64,000 nucleotides of DNA, taken from contig CAUYUJ010003075.1 in NCBI GenBank assembly GCA_963575745.1, forward strand, positions 18,436 through 82,435. The letters run 5' to 3'. The DNA is from Prorocentrum cordatum. Its lineage: Eukaryota > Sar > Dinophyceae > Prorocentrales > Prorocentraceae. Below, one piece after another: positions 42,765 to 56,374 of the stretch. How positions within the stretch are numbered: the first letter of the stretch is position 1; the number at the start of each line of letters is the position of its first letter. The translations under genes and the position numbers were made by a program. Below the pieces are notes generated by a model. It was not told where the DNA came from, did not search any database, and was given only the letters and a program-made list of their open reading frames with translations.

Positions 42765-42981
42765 AGCCCGAGCACGAGAGCGCGAGCACGAGCCCGAGCC
42801 GGATCCGAGCCCGAGCCCGAGCCCGAGCCCCAGCCCCAGCCCGAGCCCGGGCCCGAGCCCGAGTCCGAGCCCGAGCTCGAGCTCGAGCTCGAGCCCGAGC
42901 CCGAGCCCGAGCCCGAGAGGCCCGAGCACGAGCCCGAGAGCCCGAGCCCGAGACCGAGCCCGAGCCCGAGCCCGCGCCTGT

Positions 42982-43023
<42 letters not shown>

Positions 43024-43038
43024 AAGCCCAGGCCCAAA

Positions 43039-43071
<33 letters not shown>

Positions 43072-43372
43072 AGGCCCGAGCCCGAGCCCGAGCCCGAGTC
43101 CGAGCCCGAGCTCGAGCTCGAGCTCGAGCCCGAGCCCGAGCCCGAGCCAGAGCCCAAGCCCAGGCCGAAACCAGAGCGAAAGCCCGAGCCCCAGCCCGGG
43201 CCCGAGCCCGAGGCCGAGGCCAAGCCCGCACCCGAGCCCGAGGCCGAGCTCGAGCCCGAGCCCGAGCCAGCCCGAGCCGAACAGCCCGAGCCCAAGCCCG
43301 AGCCCGAGCCCGAGCCAGAGCCCGAGCCCGCGCCCCGAGCCCGAGCCCGAGGCCAAGCCCGGAGCCCGAGCC
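41526..43372. repeat. GAGCCC hexamer array (~1.85 kb)
   Basis: Mostly GAGCCC, with a CAGCCC-rich block at about 41698-41795 and some GAGCTC interruptions. The minus strand is (GGGCTC)n and (GGGGCT)n, four or more G-runs with 2-3 nt loops everywhere, so it should form G-quadruplexes. Open frames give dipeptide polymers (Pro-Ser, Glu-Pro, Ala-Arg, Gly-Ser, Gly-Leu) and are not genes. Confidence 0.95.
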
Positions 43373-43900
43373 AGAGACACTGAGAAACACAGACAAAGGA
43401 GTACACATACATATATACAGAAAAGCACATGAACATAGAAACACAAAAGACAGACAGATACACAGATACACAGACAGACACACAGGCACACAGACACGCA
43501 GACAGACAGACACCTAACAGAGAGACAGAAAAACACACGGAGACAGATACGTAGGCATAAACACAAACACAGACTCACATGCACACAAGCACAGAGACCC
43601 AGACAGACAGAGACAGGCACAAGACAGACATCCAGACACACAGAAAGACAGATATTCAGACACTGGCACAGAGCAACACAGACGAAACACAGACACACGG
43701 ACCCACAGAGACAGAAAGACTGCAGAGGCACAGGGACACACAGACTAACAGACACACAGAGAGAGAGACCCACAGACAGACAGAGAGACAGGTATACTGA
43801 GAGCACAGAGATCGTTACAAGGTTGACAGTTCACGGCTGGCGCGAGTAGAACAAAGCACACAGGCAGACAGACACAGACAGACAGACACAAAGACCAACA
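43373..43900. repeat. Second CACAGA-type array, right side of the ORF
   Basis: Degenerate ACAGAC repeat of the same kind as the 11-kb left array, without GC-rich islands. The element therefore carries this satellite on both sides of its gene. Confidence 0.8.
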
Positions 43901-44430
43901 TGTACACACACTGCCTTCTGAAACACAGACGCATAGGCGTCAGCGTTCGAGCCCGCGTGCGCGCCTACGCCTGCGGCCTGCGTCCATGCCTGAGCTCAGG
44001 CTCGAGCGCGAGCTGCCGGAATCGAGCCTCAGCCGGAGGCTCTGTGCCTCTGATATATAAGCAAAGCCAGAGCACTTTGTCCTGAGCTAGATAAGAAACT
44101 ACTCAGATTCCTCAATCCGAGCTTAATTGCAACTTTGACTGTGGAGAAAAAGGCTCGATTCTGAATCTGGAGTTGAGGGCTGATATGTTGCGCAAGCAGT
44201 GAACTGTCTACATTCAGACGAGTAACAATGCTCACCATGAAAGCAGAGAGATCTCTAAATTATTTTCTTACGAGCAAAATAATGTGTTCGCTTTCTCGTC
44301 TGAGTTTACAATTTTGTTTGGACAATTAAATACTCGCTAGAGCTGAGATGTGTTTTCCTTTTAGTTTAGAAACTACTGCGAGCCGCTTCGAACCCAAATC
44401 TCAAGAATCAATACTCTAAATCTTCTAATA
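43901..44430. other. Gene-free AT-leaning stretch near the 5' end of copy 1
   Basis: Starts with a GC-rich patch, then AT-rich unique sequence. Short frames only, none recognisable. It leads into sequence shared with the 5' domain of type E elements. Confidence 0.5.
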
Positions 44431-44525
44431 CTCGGATTAAAAATCTGCTTTCTCAAAATGAACTGTTGATTGTCTTTAAAAAAAAATACAAAACCACCCA
44501 AAAGTTGCCAGATTGTTCGCCTCGG

Positions 44526-44818
44526 CTGTCAATCTGGTCACCGCCGGGGACCTGCTAGAGCTGCCTGCATCCGTGAGAAAGCTCAGCATCGAAGCGGAAG
44601 CTTCTGGGAGCTTTTCTACGAGGTACATCGAGTTGATAATTTTCGGAGTCAACATGAAGTCGGTTGCTCCAAGTGAACTGGTACTGAAAATCACTCTAGA
44701 GAGCTGAGCTGCTGAGGGAACGAAGTTTATATCTCAATGCTCGGAGTAAAAATCTGCTTTCTCAAAATGAATTGTCAAATATCTTTCAAAAAATCGCAAA
44801 ACCACCCAAAAGTTACCA
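44526..44818 (-). mobile_element. Type E element lacking half its hairpin, broken by copy 2 (E5)
   Basis: It begins inside the terminal hairpin ('tcaatctggtcaccgcc'), continues with a mutated sub-terminal repeat, and follows 3540-3790 closely ('ccgtgagaaagctcagcatc', 'aacatgaagtcggtt', 'aaaaccacccaaaagtt'). It stops about 95 bp short of where the type E 5' tip should be, at the exact start of giant copy 2. Confidence 0.7.
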
Positions 44819-44877
44819 CTGGCGCCGGCGGTAAACCGTCAACCTGGTTACCGCCGGGGACCTCGTAGAGCTCCTCG
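44819..44877 (-). other. 3'-terminal hairpin and sub-terminal repeat of copy 2
   Basis: Identical to the copy 1 terminus, with a different left flank: '...aaaagttacca' here, '...gaatggtcaaa' at 6687. The comparison fixes the element end at CTGG. Confidence 0.85.
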
Positions 44878-45296
44878 CACCCTCGAGAGTGCTCGGAAAA
44901 AAAGCAGAGAGCTTCAGATATGATCTTCTTAAACATTTCAAACAAGGTATTTCCTATGTCCCCATCCGACCCTGAAAGTGTTCGGCGCGAGGTCGAGAAA
45001 CCGAGTAGCGAAGATGCATTCACACATACAAGCACACGCACACACGAGCACAAACGAGCAAATACAGACACACAACAGACACGCAACACACCTAAAAACA
45101 CAGACATACAGAGAAACATGAAACCACGCGTAGGACAGTATGCGAACACACACACACACACACATACACACTCACGCACACACAGACACGCACGCACGCA
45201 CGCGTTCACACATAATCATATATATATATGTATGTATACATACATACATACATACACACAGGCGCACACACCCCTACACACAAGCCGCCCACGCGC

Positions 45297-45490
45297 GCCT
45301 CGCCCCCCGCCCTCTCCGCCGGCGCTCCGGAGGAGGGAGGCGCTGCGCCATTCCGGGGCCGGCCCTCCCCCCACTCCACCCACTCAGCCCCCGCGGCGCG
45401 CCCGAGGCAGGGGAGAGAGAGAGAGAGAGAGAGAGAGAAAGGGGGGGGGGCGCGCGGACCACGGCGCCACCGAGGGCGCGCGCGCGCACA
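45297..45490. repeat. GC-rich island 1 (copy 2)
   Basis: Counterpart of 7150-7345, with a longer (AG)n run and 'ggggccggccc' where copy 1 has 'ggggcaggccc'. Confidence 0.7.
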
Positions 45491-45962
45491 CGCACGCGCA
45501 CGCACGCACACAGAATCACACACGAGCACAGACACAAACACACATCCACACGCGCGCGCATACTCATCCACGCGCGCCCATTCATGCGCGCGCACCCCAC
45601 ACGCACGCCCATACCCACACACACACACACAGACGCACGCACACACACACACACACACACGCACACATACCAAACACACGCGCACCCACTCATACAAACA
45701 GAAACACACGCAAACGGAAAAGCACACACACACACACACACGCACGAACACACAGGCACACGCGCACACACACACACACACGCACACGCACCAGACACAC
45801 ACACGCACCAGACACACGAACGCACTCGCGAACACCCACAGAAAAGACGCACTGAGAACAGAGACAGTCACACAAGCAAACGCACACACACACACGCACA
45901 AACGAACACACTTACAACCACACCCACGTCACACGAACGAACACTTACAAACACACGCACGA

Positions 45963-46113
45963 ACCCCCCCCCCGACCCCCTCCCGGCGCTCCGGAGGGGG
46001 GAGGCACCGCCCCATCTTGGGGCCGGCCCTCCCCCCACTCAAACCACTCCGCCCTCGCGGGGCGCTGGAGGAAGGGGGAGGGGGAGCGCGGGGTTGCGAG
46101 CGCCGCGCGCGCA
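45963..46113. repeat. GC-rich island 2 (copy 2)
   Basis: Counterpart of 7821-7972; right arm reads CGGGGCGCT, weaker than copy 1. Confidence 0.7.
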
Positions 46114-46168
46114 CACACACGCACTGACACACACACACACACGCACACACACACGCATACACACGCGC

Positions 46169-46230
<62 letters not shown>

Positions 46231-46265
46231 CGGACAGACAGACAGACAGACCGACAGACAGACAA

Positions 46266-46306
<41 letters not shown>

Positions 46307-47243
46307 GACAGACAGACAGACAGACACACACACACACGCACAGACAGCCAGACACACAGACAGACAGATAGACAGACAGACAGACACACACACACACACA
46401 GGCATACAGACACACAGACACACAGACACACAGACACACAGACACACGGACACACAGACACACAGGCAACCAGACACACAGACACACAGACACACAGACA
46501 CACAGACACACAGACAGACAGACACACAGACAGACAGACACACACACAGACACACAAACACAGAGACCCACAGACACACAGACACACAGACACACAGACA
46601 CACGGACACACAGACACACAGACAACACACACACACAGACAGACAGACACACGGCCATACAGACACAAAAAAACACACGGACACACAGACACACAGACAC
46701 ACAGACACAGGCACAGAGACACACAGACACACAGACACACAGACACAAAGACACACAGACACACAGACACACGGACACATAGACACACAGACACACAGAC
46801 ACACAGACACACAGAAACACAGACACGTAGACACACAGACACACAGACATACAGACACACAAATACACAGACACACACGCACACAGACACTCAAGCACAC
46901 AGACACACAGACCACCAGATTCACAGACACACAGACACACAGACACACAGACACACGGACACACAGACACGCAGACACCCAGACACGCAGACACGCAGAC
47001 ACACCAACACACAGACACGCAGACACAAGCACACACAGACACGCAGGCACAAAGGCACACAGGCACACAGACACACAGACACCCAGACAACCAGACACAC
47101 AGACACACAGACAAACAAATACACAGACACACTGACACACTGACACACTGACACACAGACGCACAAAAACACGGACACACAGACACACAGACACATAGAC
47201 ACACAGATACATAGACACACAGACACACTGACTGGCAGACAGA

Positions 47244-47418
47244 GCCCCCCCCACCCCCACCCACCACACCCCCTTCCGGCGCTCCGGAGGGGGGAGGCGC
47301 CGCCCCGTTTTGGGGCCGGCCCTCCCTCCACTCCAACCACTCCGCCCTCGCGGAGCGCCCGAGAAAGGGGAAGGGCGGGGGGGGGGCCAGCACGGGGCTG
47401 CCAGCGCCGCGCGCGCAC
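47244..47418. repeat. GC-rich island 3 (copy 2), type A
   Basis: Perfect outer arms; inner hairpin changed to CCCCG/TGGGG. Leading C-run interrupted ('cccccccacccccaccc'). Confidence 0.8.
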
Positions 47419-50038
47419 GCACACACACACACACACACACTGACACACACACACGCACGCATACACACACACACACGCAAATACACGCGCACAGACACAC
47501 AGACAGACAGACACACACACAGACGCACAGAAAGACAACACAGACAGATCCACAGGCAGACAGACACACGGACACACAGACAGACGGACACGCAGACACA
47601 CGGACACACAGACACGCAGACACAAGGATACACAGACACACAGCCAACCAGTCACACAGACACAGACATCCAGACACGCAGATACTCAGACACACAAACA
47701 CGCGGACACACAAACACACAGCCATGCAGACACACAGACACGGACACACGGACACAAAAGACACACGGACATACAGACACACAAACACAGACACACAGAC
47801 ACACAGACACACAGACACACAGACACACAGACACACAGAAACACAGACACACATACACACAGACACACGGACACACAGACACACAAACACACAGACACAC
47901 AGGCACACAGACACACGGACACACGGAACACAGACACCAACACACAGACACACAGACACACCAACACAAAAACACACAGACACACAGACACACAGACACA
48001 CAGACACACAGACACACCGACACACAGACACACAGACACACAGACACACAGACACACGGACACGCGGTCACGCAGACACACAACCACACGGACACACACA
48101 CGGACACACAGACACGCAAACACACAGACACACAGACACAGAAACAACCAGACACACAGATGCACAGACACACAGACACACAGACACACAGACACGCGGA
48201 CACACTGACAGACTGACACCCAGACACCAAGACACACAGACACACAGACACATAGACACACAGACACACTGACCCACTGACACACTGACACACTGACACA
48301 CAGAAACACAGACACACAGCCACACTGACACACGGACACACGGACACACAGACACACAGACACATAGACACATAGGCCGCCAGACACACAGATACACAGA
48401 CACAAAAACACACGGACACAAAGACAGACAGACAAACACGCACACAGAGGAACAGGGACACACAGACACACAGACACACAGACACACAGACACAGAGACC
48501 CACAGACCCACAGACACACAGACGCACAGACAAGCGGACACTCAGACACACAGACACACAGACACACAGAAACACAGACACACAGAAAGACAGAAAGACA
48601 GAAACACAGGCACACAGGCACACAGACACACAGACACACAGACACACTGACACACAGACACACAGACACACAGACACACAGACACGCAGACACACAGACA
48701 CACAGACATAAAGACACACAAATACAAAGACACACAGACACACAGACACTCAAGCACACTGACACACAGATGCACAGACACACAGACACACGGACACTCA
48801 GACACACAGACACACAGAAACACAGACACACAGACACACAGGCACACGCATACACGCACACAGACACACAGACCCAAGGACACACCGACACGCAGGCAAA
48901 AAGGCACACAGGCACACAGACACACACTGACAGACACACAGACACACACAAACGGATACACCGACACACTGACACACTGACACACAGACACACAGACGCA
49001 AAAAAGAAACAGACACACAGACACACAGACACACAGACACACAGACACACAGAAATAGGGACACCCAGACACACAGACACACAGACACACAGACACACAG
49101 AGACACAGACACATTGACACACTGACACACTGACACACAGAAACAAGACACGCAGACACACAGAGACACAAACACACAGACACACAGACTCACAGACACA
49201 CAGACACACAGACAAGGCAACACAAACACACAGACACACAGGAAGACACGCAGACAGAAACACAGGCACACAGACAAACAGACACACAGACACACTGACT
49301 CACAGACACACAGACACACAGACACACAGACACACAGACACACAGACACACATACAGACAGACAGACAGACAGACAGACATAGACACACAGACACAAAGA
49401 CCCACAGACACACAAGCACACAGACACACAGACACACGGACACACGGACACACGGACAAACTCTCACACAGACAGACAGACATACGGCCATACAGACACA
49501 AAAGACACACGGACACGCAGACACACAGACACACGGACACACAGACACACAGGCAATCAGACATACAGACACACAGACAGACAGACACACAGACACACAG
49601 ACACACAGACACACGGACACATAGACACACAGACACACAGACACACAAACAAACAGACACACAGAAACACAAACACGGAGACACACAGACACACAGCCAT
49701 ACAGACACACAAATACACAGACACACAGACACACAGACACTCAAGCACACAGACACACAGACACTCAAGCACACAGACACACAGACACACAGACACATAG
49801 ACACACGGACACACAGACACGCAGACACACAGACACGCGGCTACGAAGGACACACAGATACGCAGGCACAAAGGCACACAGGCACACAGACACACAAACA
49901 CCCAGACAGACAGACACACAGACACACAGACAAACAGATACACAGACACACTGACACACTGACACACAGACACACAGACGCACAAAAACACAAACACACA
50001 GATACACAGACACACAGACACACAGACAGGCAGACAGA

Positions 50039-50200
50039 GCCCCCCCACCCACCACACCCCCTTCCAGCGCTCCGGAGGGGGGAGGCGCCGCCCCATTTGG
50101 GGGCCGGCCCTCCCTCCACTCCAACCACTCCGCCCTCGCGGACCGCCCAGAAGGGGGGGGGGGGCGGCAGCGCGGGGCTGCCAGCGCCGCGCGCGCACAC
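50039..50200. repeat. GC-rich island 4 (copy 2), type B
   Basis: Right arm altered to 'cggaccgcc', so the outer stem carries a mismatch not present in copy 1. Confidence 0.8.
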
Positions 50201-51936
50201 ACTCACACACTGACACGCACACACGCACGCGCACACACACACGCAAATTCACGCGCACAGACAGACAGACAGACACACACACAGACGCACAGAAAGACAG
50301 ACACACAGACAGATCCACAAACAGAGAGACACACAGACACGCAGACACACACACGCACACAGACACGCAGACACAAGGATACACAGACACACAGACAACC
50401 AGTCACACAGACACACAGAGACCCAGACACGCAGACACTCAGACACACAGACACACGAACACACAAACACACAGACATACAAACACACAGACACGAGCAC
50501 ACGGACACAAGGACACAAAAGACCCGGACATACAGACACACAGACAAACAGACACAGAGACACACAGACACACAGAAACACAGGCACACAGACACGCGAA
50601 CTTACAGACACACAGAAACACGGACACACAAACACACAGACACTCAGACACACAGACACACGGACACACGAACACACAGACACCAACACACAGACACACA
50701 GACACACCAACACAAAAACACACAGGACACACAGACATGCAGACACACAGACACACAGAGACACATACACACAGACACACAGACACATGATTACACGGAC
50801 ACGCTGACACACAGACACACAGACACACACGCACACAAACACGGACCCACAGACACGCAGACACACAGACACAGAGACATACAGACACACAAATACAAGG
50901 ATAAACACTCACCCAGACACACAGACACATAGACACATAGACAAACAGACACACTGGCACTCTGACACAGTGACACACTGACACACAGAAACATAGACAC
51001 ACAGACACACTGACACACGGACACACAGACACACAGGCAATCAGACATACAGACACACAGAAAGACAGACAGACAGACACACACACACAGACACACAGGC
51101 ATACAGACACACAGACACACAGACACACAGACACACAGACACACGGACACACAGACACACAGGCAACCAGACACACAGACACACAGACACACAGACACAC
51201 AGACACACAGACAGACAGACACACAGACAGACAGACACACACACAGACACACAAACACAGAGACCCACAGACACACATAAACATCGACACACAGACACAC
51301 GGACACACGGACACACAGACAACACACACACAGACAGACAGACAGACACACGGCCATACAAACACAAACACACGGACACACAGACACACAGACACACAGA
51401 CACAGGCACACAGACACACAGAAACACAGACAAACAGACACAAAGACACACAGACACACAGACACACGGACACATAGACACACAGACACACAGACACACA
51501 GACACACAGAAACACAGACACGCAGACACACAGACACACAGACATACAGACACCCAAATACACAGACACACAGACACACAGACACTCAAGCACACAGACA
51601 CACAGACACTCAAGCACACAGACACACACACAGACACACAGACACATAGACACACGGACACACAGACACGCAGACACACACACACACGCGGCCACGCAGA
51701 CACACCCACACACAGACACGCAGGCACAAGGACACACAGACACGCAGGCACAAAGGCACACAGGCACACAGACACACAGACACCCAGACACCCAGACACA
51801 CAGACACACAGACAAACAGATACACAGACACACTGACACACTGACACACTGACACACATACACACAAAAACACAGACACACAGAAGCATAGACACACAGA
51901 CACATAGACACACAGACACACTGACTGGCAGACAGA

Positions 51937-52116
51937 GCCCCCCCCCCCCCACCCACCCACCACACCCCCTTCCGGCGCTCCGGAGGGGGGAGGGACCGCC
52001 CCATTTTGGGGCCGGCCCTCCCTCCACGGACCAACCACTCCGCCCTCGCGGAGCGCCCGAGAAAGGGAGAGGCAGGGGGGGGCCAGCGAGGGGCTGCCAG
52101 CGCCGCGCGCGCACGC
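51937..52116. repeat. GC-rich island 5 (copy 2), type A
   Basis: Retains the 'ccacggaccaacc' spacer change typical of island 5 in copy 1, confirming one-to-one correspondence. Confidence 0.8.
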
Positions 52117-52186
52117 ACACACACACACACACACACTGACACACACACACACACGCACGCACACACACACACGCAAATACACGCGC

Positions 52187-52229
<43 letters not shown>

Positions 52230-53399
52230 CACACACACACACAGACGCACAGAAAGACAACACAGACAGATCCACAGGCAGACAGACACACAGACACACA
52301 GACAAACGGACACGCAGACACACAGACACGCAGACACGCAGACACAAGGATACACAGACACACAGCCAACCAGTCACACAGACACACAGACATCCAGACA
52401 GGCAGATACTCAGACACACAGACACGCGGACACACAAACACACAGCCATGCAGAGACACAGACACGGACACACGGACACAAAAGACACACGGACATACAG
52501 ACACACAAAACCCAAACACACAGACACACAGACACACAGACACAAAGACACACAGAAACACAGACACACATACACACAGACACACGGACACACAGACACA
52601 CAAACACACAGAATCACAAGCACACAGACACACGGACACACAGAACACAGACACCAACACACAGACACACAGACACACCAACACAAAATCACACAGACAC
52701 ACAGACACACAGACACACAGACACACAGACACACAGACACACAGACATACAGACACACGGACACGCGGTCACGCAGACACACACCCACACGGACACGCAC
52801 ACGGACACACAGACACGCAAACACACAGACACACAAACACAGAAACAACCAGACACACAGATGCACAGACACACACACACACAGACACACAGACACGCGG
52901 ACACACTGACAGACTGACACCCAGACACCAAGACACACAGACACACAGACACATAGACACACACACAAACACACTGACACACTGTCACATTGACACACTG
53001 ACACACAGAAACACAAACACACAGCCACACTGACACGCGGACACACGGACACACAGACACACCGGCCACCACACACACAGATACACAGACACGAAAACAC
53101 ACTGGCACAAAGACAGACAGACAAACACACACAGGCACAGGGACACACAGACACACAGACACACAGACACAGAGACCCACAGACCCACAGACACACAGAC
53201 GCACAGACAAGCGGACGCTCAGACACACAGACACACAGACACACAGACACACAGAAACACAGACACAGAAAAACAGAAAAACAGAAACACAGGCACACAG
53301 GCACACAGACACAAAGACACACAGACACACAGACACACAGACACACAGACACACAGACACACAGACACACAGACTCGCAGACACACAGACACACGGACG

Positions 53400-53960
53400 T
53401 TACAGACACACAGCTACAAGATCACAGACACACAGCCACTCAAGCACACAGACACACACAGCCAGACACACAGACACACAAGGACACTTCTGACACACAG
53501 ACACACAGAAACACACAACCACACAGACACACTGGCTCACGCATACACGCAACACAGACACCACAGCACGGGACACACAGGGACACGCAGGCATTAGGCA
53601 CAAGGGCACACAGACACACAGACAGACAGGGGACACACAGGACACAATCAAACCAAATACACCGGACACACTGACACACTGACACACAGACACAACACCG
53701 ACGCAAAAAAGACACAGACACAGACACACAGACGCACGGGACACACAGACCACAGAAACAGGGGACACCCAGTACACACAGACACACAGGATCACACAGA
53801 CACACAGACACACCGGAACACAGGCACACCGGAACACAGACACACAGACACAATGACACACTGACACACTGACACACAGAAACACAGACACGCAGACACA
53901 CAGAGACACAATCACACAGACACACAGACTCACAGACACATTGACACACAGACACGGCCA
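53400..53960. other. Irregular, indel-dense patch in the copy 2 array
   Basis: Compared with 15248-15775 the repeat here has many single-base insertions and losses and words foreign to the array ('aggacacttctg', 'gtacacacag', 'ggatcacac'). A second such patch is at 55786-55905, opposite 17628-17740. Clustered errors next to clean sequence suggest low-quality consensus rather than biology. Confidence 0.55.
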
Positions 53961-54757
53961 CACAAACACACAGACACACAGGAAGACACGCAGACAGAAA
54001 CACAGGCACACATACAAACAGACACACAGACACACTGACTCACAGACACACAGACACACAGACACTCAGACACACAGACACACAGACGCACATACAGACA
54101 GACAGACAGACACACATAGACACACAGACACAAAGACCCACAGACACAGAGACACACAGACACACAGACACACGGACACACAGACACACGGACAAACTCT
54201 CACACAGACAGACAGACATACGGCCATAGAGACACACAGACACACGGACAAACAGACACACAGACCCACAGACCCACAGACACACAGACACACAGACACA
54301 CGGACAAATAGACACACAGACAAACAGACACACAGACAAACAGACACACAGAAACACAGACACGGAGACACACAAACACACAGCCATACAGACACACAAA
54401 TACACAGACACACAGACACACAGACACTCAAGCACACAGACACACAGACACTGAAGCACACAGACACACAGACACACAGACACAAAGACACACGGACACA
54501 CAGACACGCAGACACACAGACACGCGGCCACGCAGACACACCCACACACAGACACGCAGGCACAAGGACACACAGACACGAAGGCACAAAGGCACACAGG
54601 CACACAGACACACAAACACCCAGACAGACAGACACACAGACACACAGACAAACAGATACACAGACACACTGACACACTGACACACAGACACACAGACGCA
54701 CAAAAACACAGACACACAGATACACAGACACACAGACACACAGACAGGCAGACAGAG

Positions 54758-54914
54758 CCCCCCACCCACCACACCCCCTTCCAGCGCTCCGGAGGGGGGA
54801 GGCGCCGCCCCATGTTGGGGCCGGCCCTCCCTCCACTCCAACCACTCCGCCCTCGCGGAGCGCCCGGAAGGGGGTGGGGCGGCAGCGCGGGGCTGCCAGC
54901 GCCGCGCGCGCACA
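54758..54914. repeat. GC-rich island 6 (copy 2), type B
   Basis: Inner hairpin CCCCATGTTGGGG (ATG instead of ATT in copy 1); outer arms intact. Confidence 0.8.
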
Positions 54915-56189
54915 CACTCACACACTGACACGCACGCGCACACGCGCACACACACACGCAAATTCACGCGAACAGACAGGCAGACACACACACAGACGCA
55001 CAGAAAGACAGACTCACAGACAGATTCACAGGCAGACAGACACACAGACACGCAGACACACACACAAAGACACGCAGACACAAGGATACACAGACACAGA
55101 GACAACCAGTCACACAGACACATACACACCCAGAAACGCAGACACTCAGACACACAGACACACGAACACACAAACACACAGACATACAAACACACAGACG
55201 ACCACGCGGACACACGGACACAAAAGACACGGACGCACAGACACACAGACAAACAGACACAGAGACACACAGACAGACATATACACAGACACACAGACAC
55301 ACAGACACACAGACACACATACACACAGACACACGAACTCACAGACACACAGAAACACAGACACACAAACACTCAGACACTCAAACACACAGACACACTG
55401 ACACACGAACACACAGACACCAGCACACAGACACACGGACACACCAACACAAAAACAAACAGGGATCACAGACATTCAGACACACAGACACACAGACACA
55501 CATACACACAGACACACAAACACACAGACACATGGTAACACGGACACGCTGACACACAGACACACAGACACACACACGGGCCCACAGACACACAGACGCA
55601 CAGACACACAGACACATGGGCACACGGACACGCTGCCACACAGACACACGGACACACACAGACACACAGACACACAGACACACAGACACAGTGACATACA
55701 GACACAAATACAAGGATACACAGAAACACAGACACACAGACACACGGACACACTGACAGACGGACACCCAAACACCCAGACACACAGACCACACAGACAC
55801 TAGACAACACAAGGAACAGACTTACAGATTACACCAAGATACACAGTCACACGGACACAATGAAGACATTTGACAACACAGAGGACAGGGACACAACCGC
55901 GGCCAATCACAGACACACAAACACACAGACACACAGACACACAGACACGCAAAAACTTTGACATTCAGACACACAGACACACAGACACACAGACACACAG
56001 ACACACAGACACACAGAAAGACAGAAACACAAGCACACAGACACACAGACACAGAAACACAAATACACACAAACACACAGACATTCAAGCACACTGACAC
56101 ACGCAGCACCAGACACACAGACACGCAGACACTCAGACACACAGACACACAGACACACAGACGCACAGAGACGCAGTCACACGCAGACA

Positions 56190-56243
56190 CGGGGCCAGCC
56201 CTCCCTCCGCCCCAGCCACTTCGCCCTCGCGGAGCGCCAGCGG
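56190..56243. repeat. Truncated GC-rich island 7 (copy 2)
   Basis: The same truncation point as in copy 1, so the loss predates the split of the two copies. Confidence 0.75.
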
Positions 56244-56374
56244 AGAGAAAAGACTTGAGGGTGGAGGAGCCGAACCTCGCAGCACAGCCTTGCCCTAGTT
56301 TACCCGCTCTCCCCCCCCGTCTTGCTTCCCCACTCTTCCCCCCTCAACACCCAGCTCCCACCGCACCCCCCGCC

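Larger units (their letters stand above)
45022..56190. repeat. CACAGA-type array of copy 2 with GC-rich islands
   Basis: Same island order and nearly the same spacing as copy 1. Local copy-number differences exist, for example the tetranucleotide run near 46169-46320 is broken by extra words. Two stretches (53400-53960, 55786-55905) are irregular in a way not seen in copy 1. Confidence 0.9.

Noticed and set aside
41235-43806. Frames of 450-770 codons of Gly-Ser, Gly-Leu, Pro-Ser and Glu-Pro polymers
   Set aside because: They are read-outs of the GAGCCC hexamer array in each frame; no start context or non-repetitive domain.
44050-44066. TATA-like 'gatatataagc' as a promoter
   Set aside because: It is on the + strand, pointing away from the only gene, and no downstream coding sequence supports it.
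44920-56200. The same kind of long frames in copy 2
   Set aside because: Same cause. The frames do not end or start at positions conserved with copy 1 once local repeat numbers differ.
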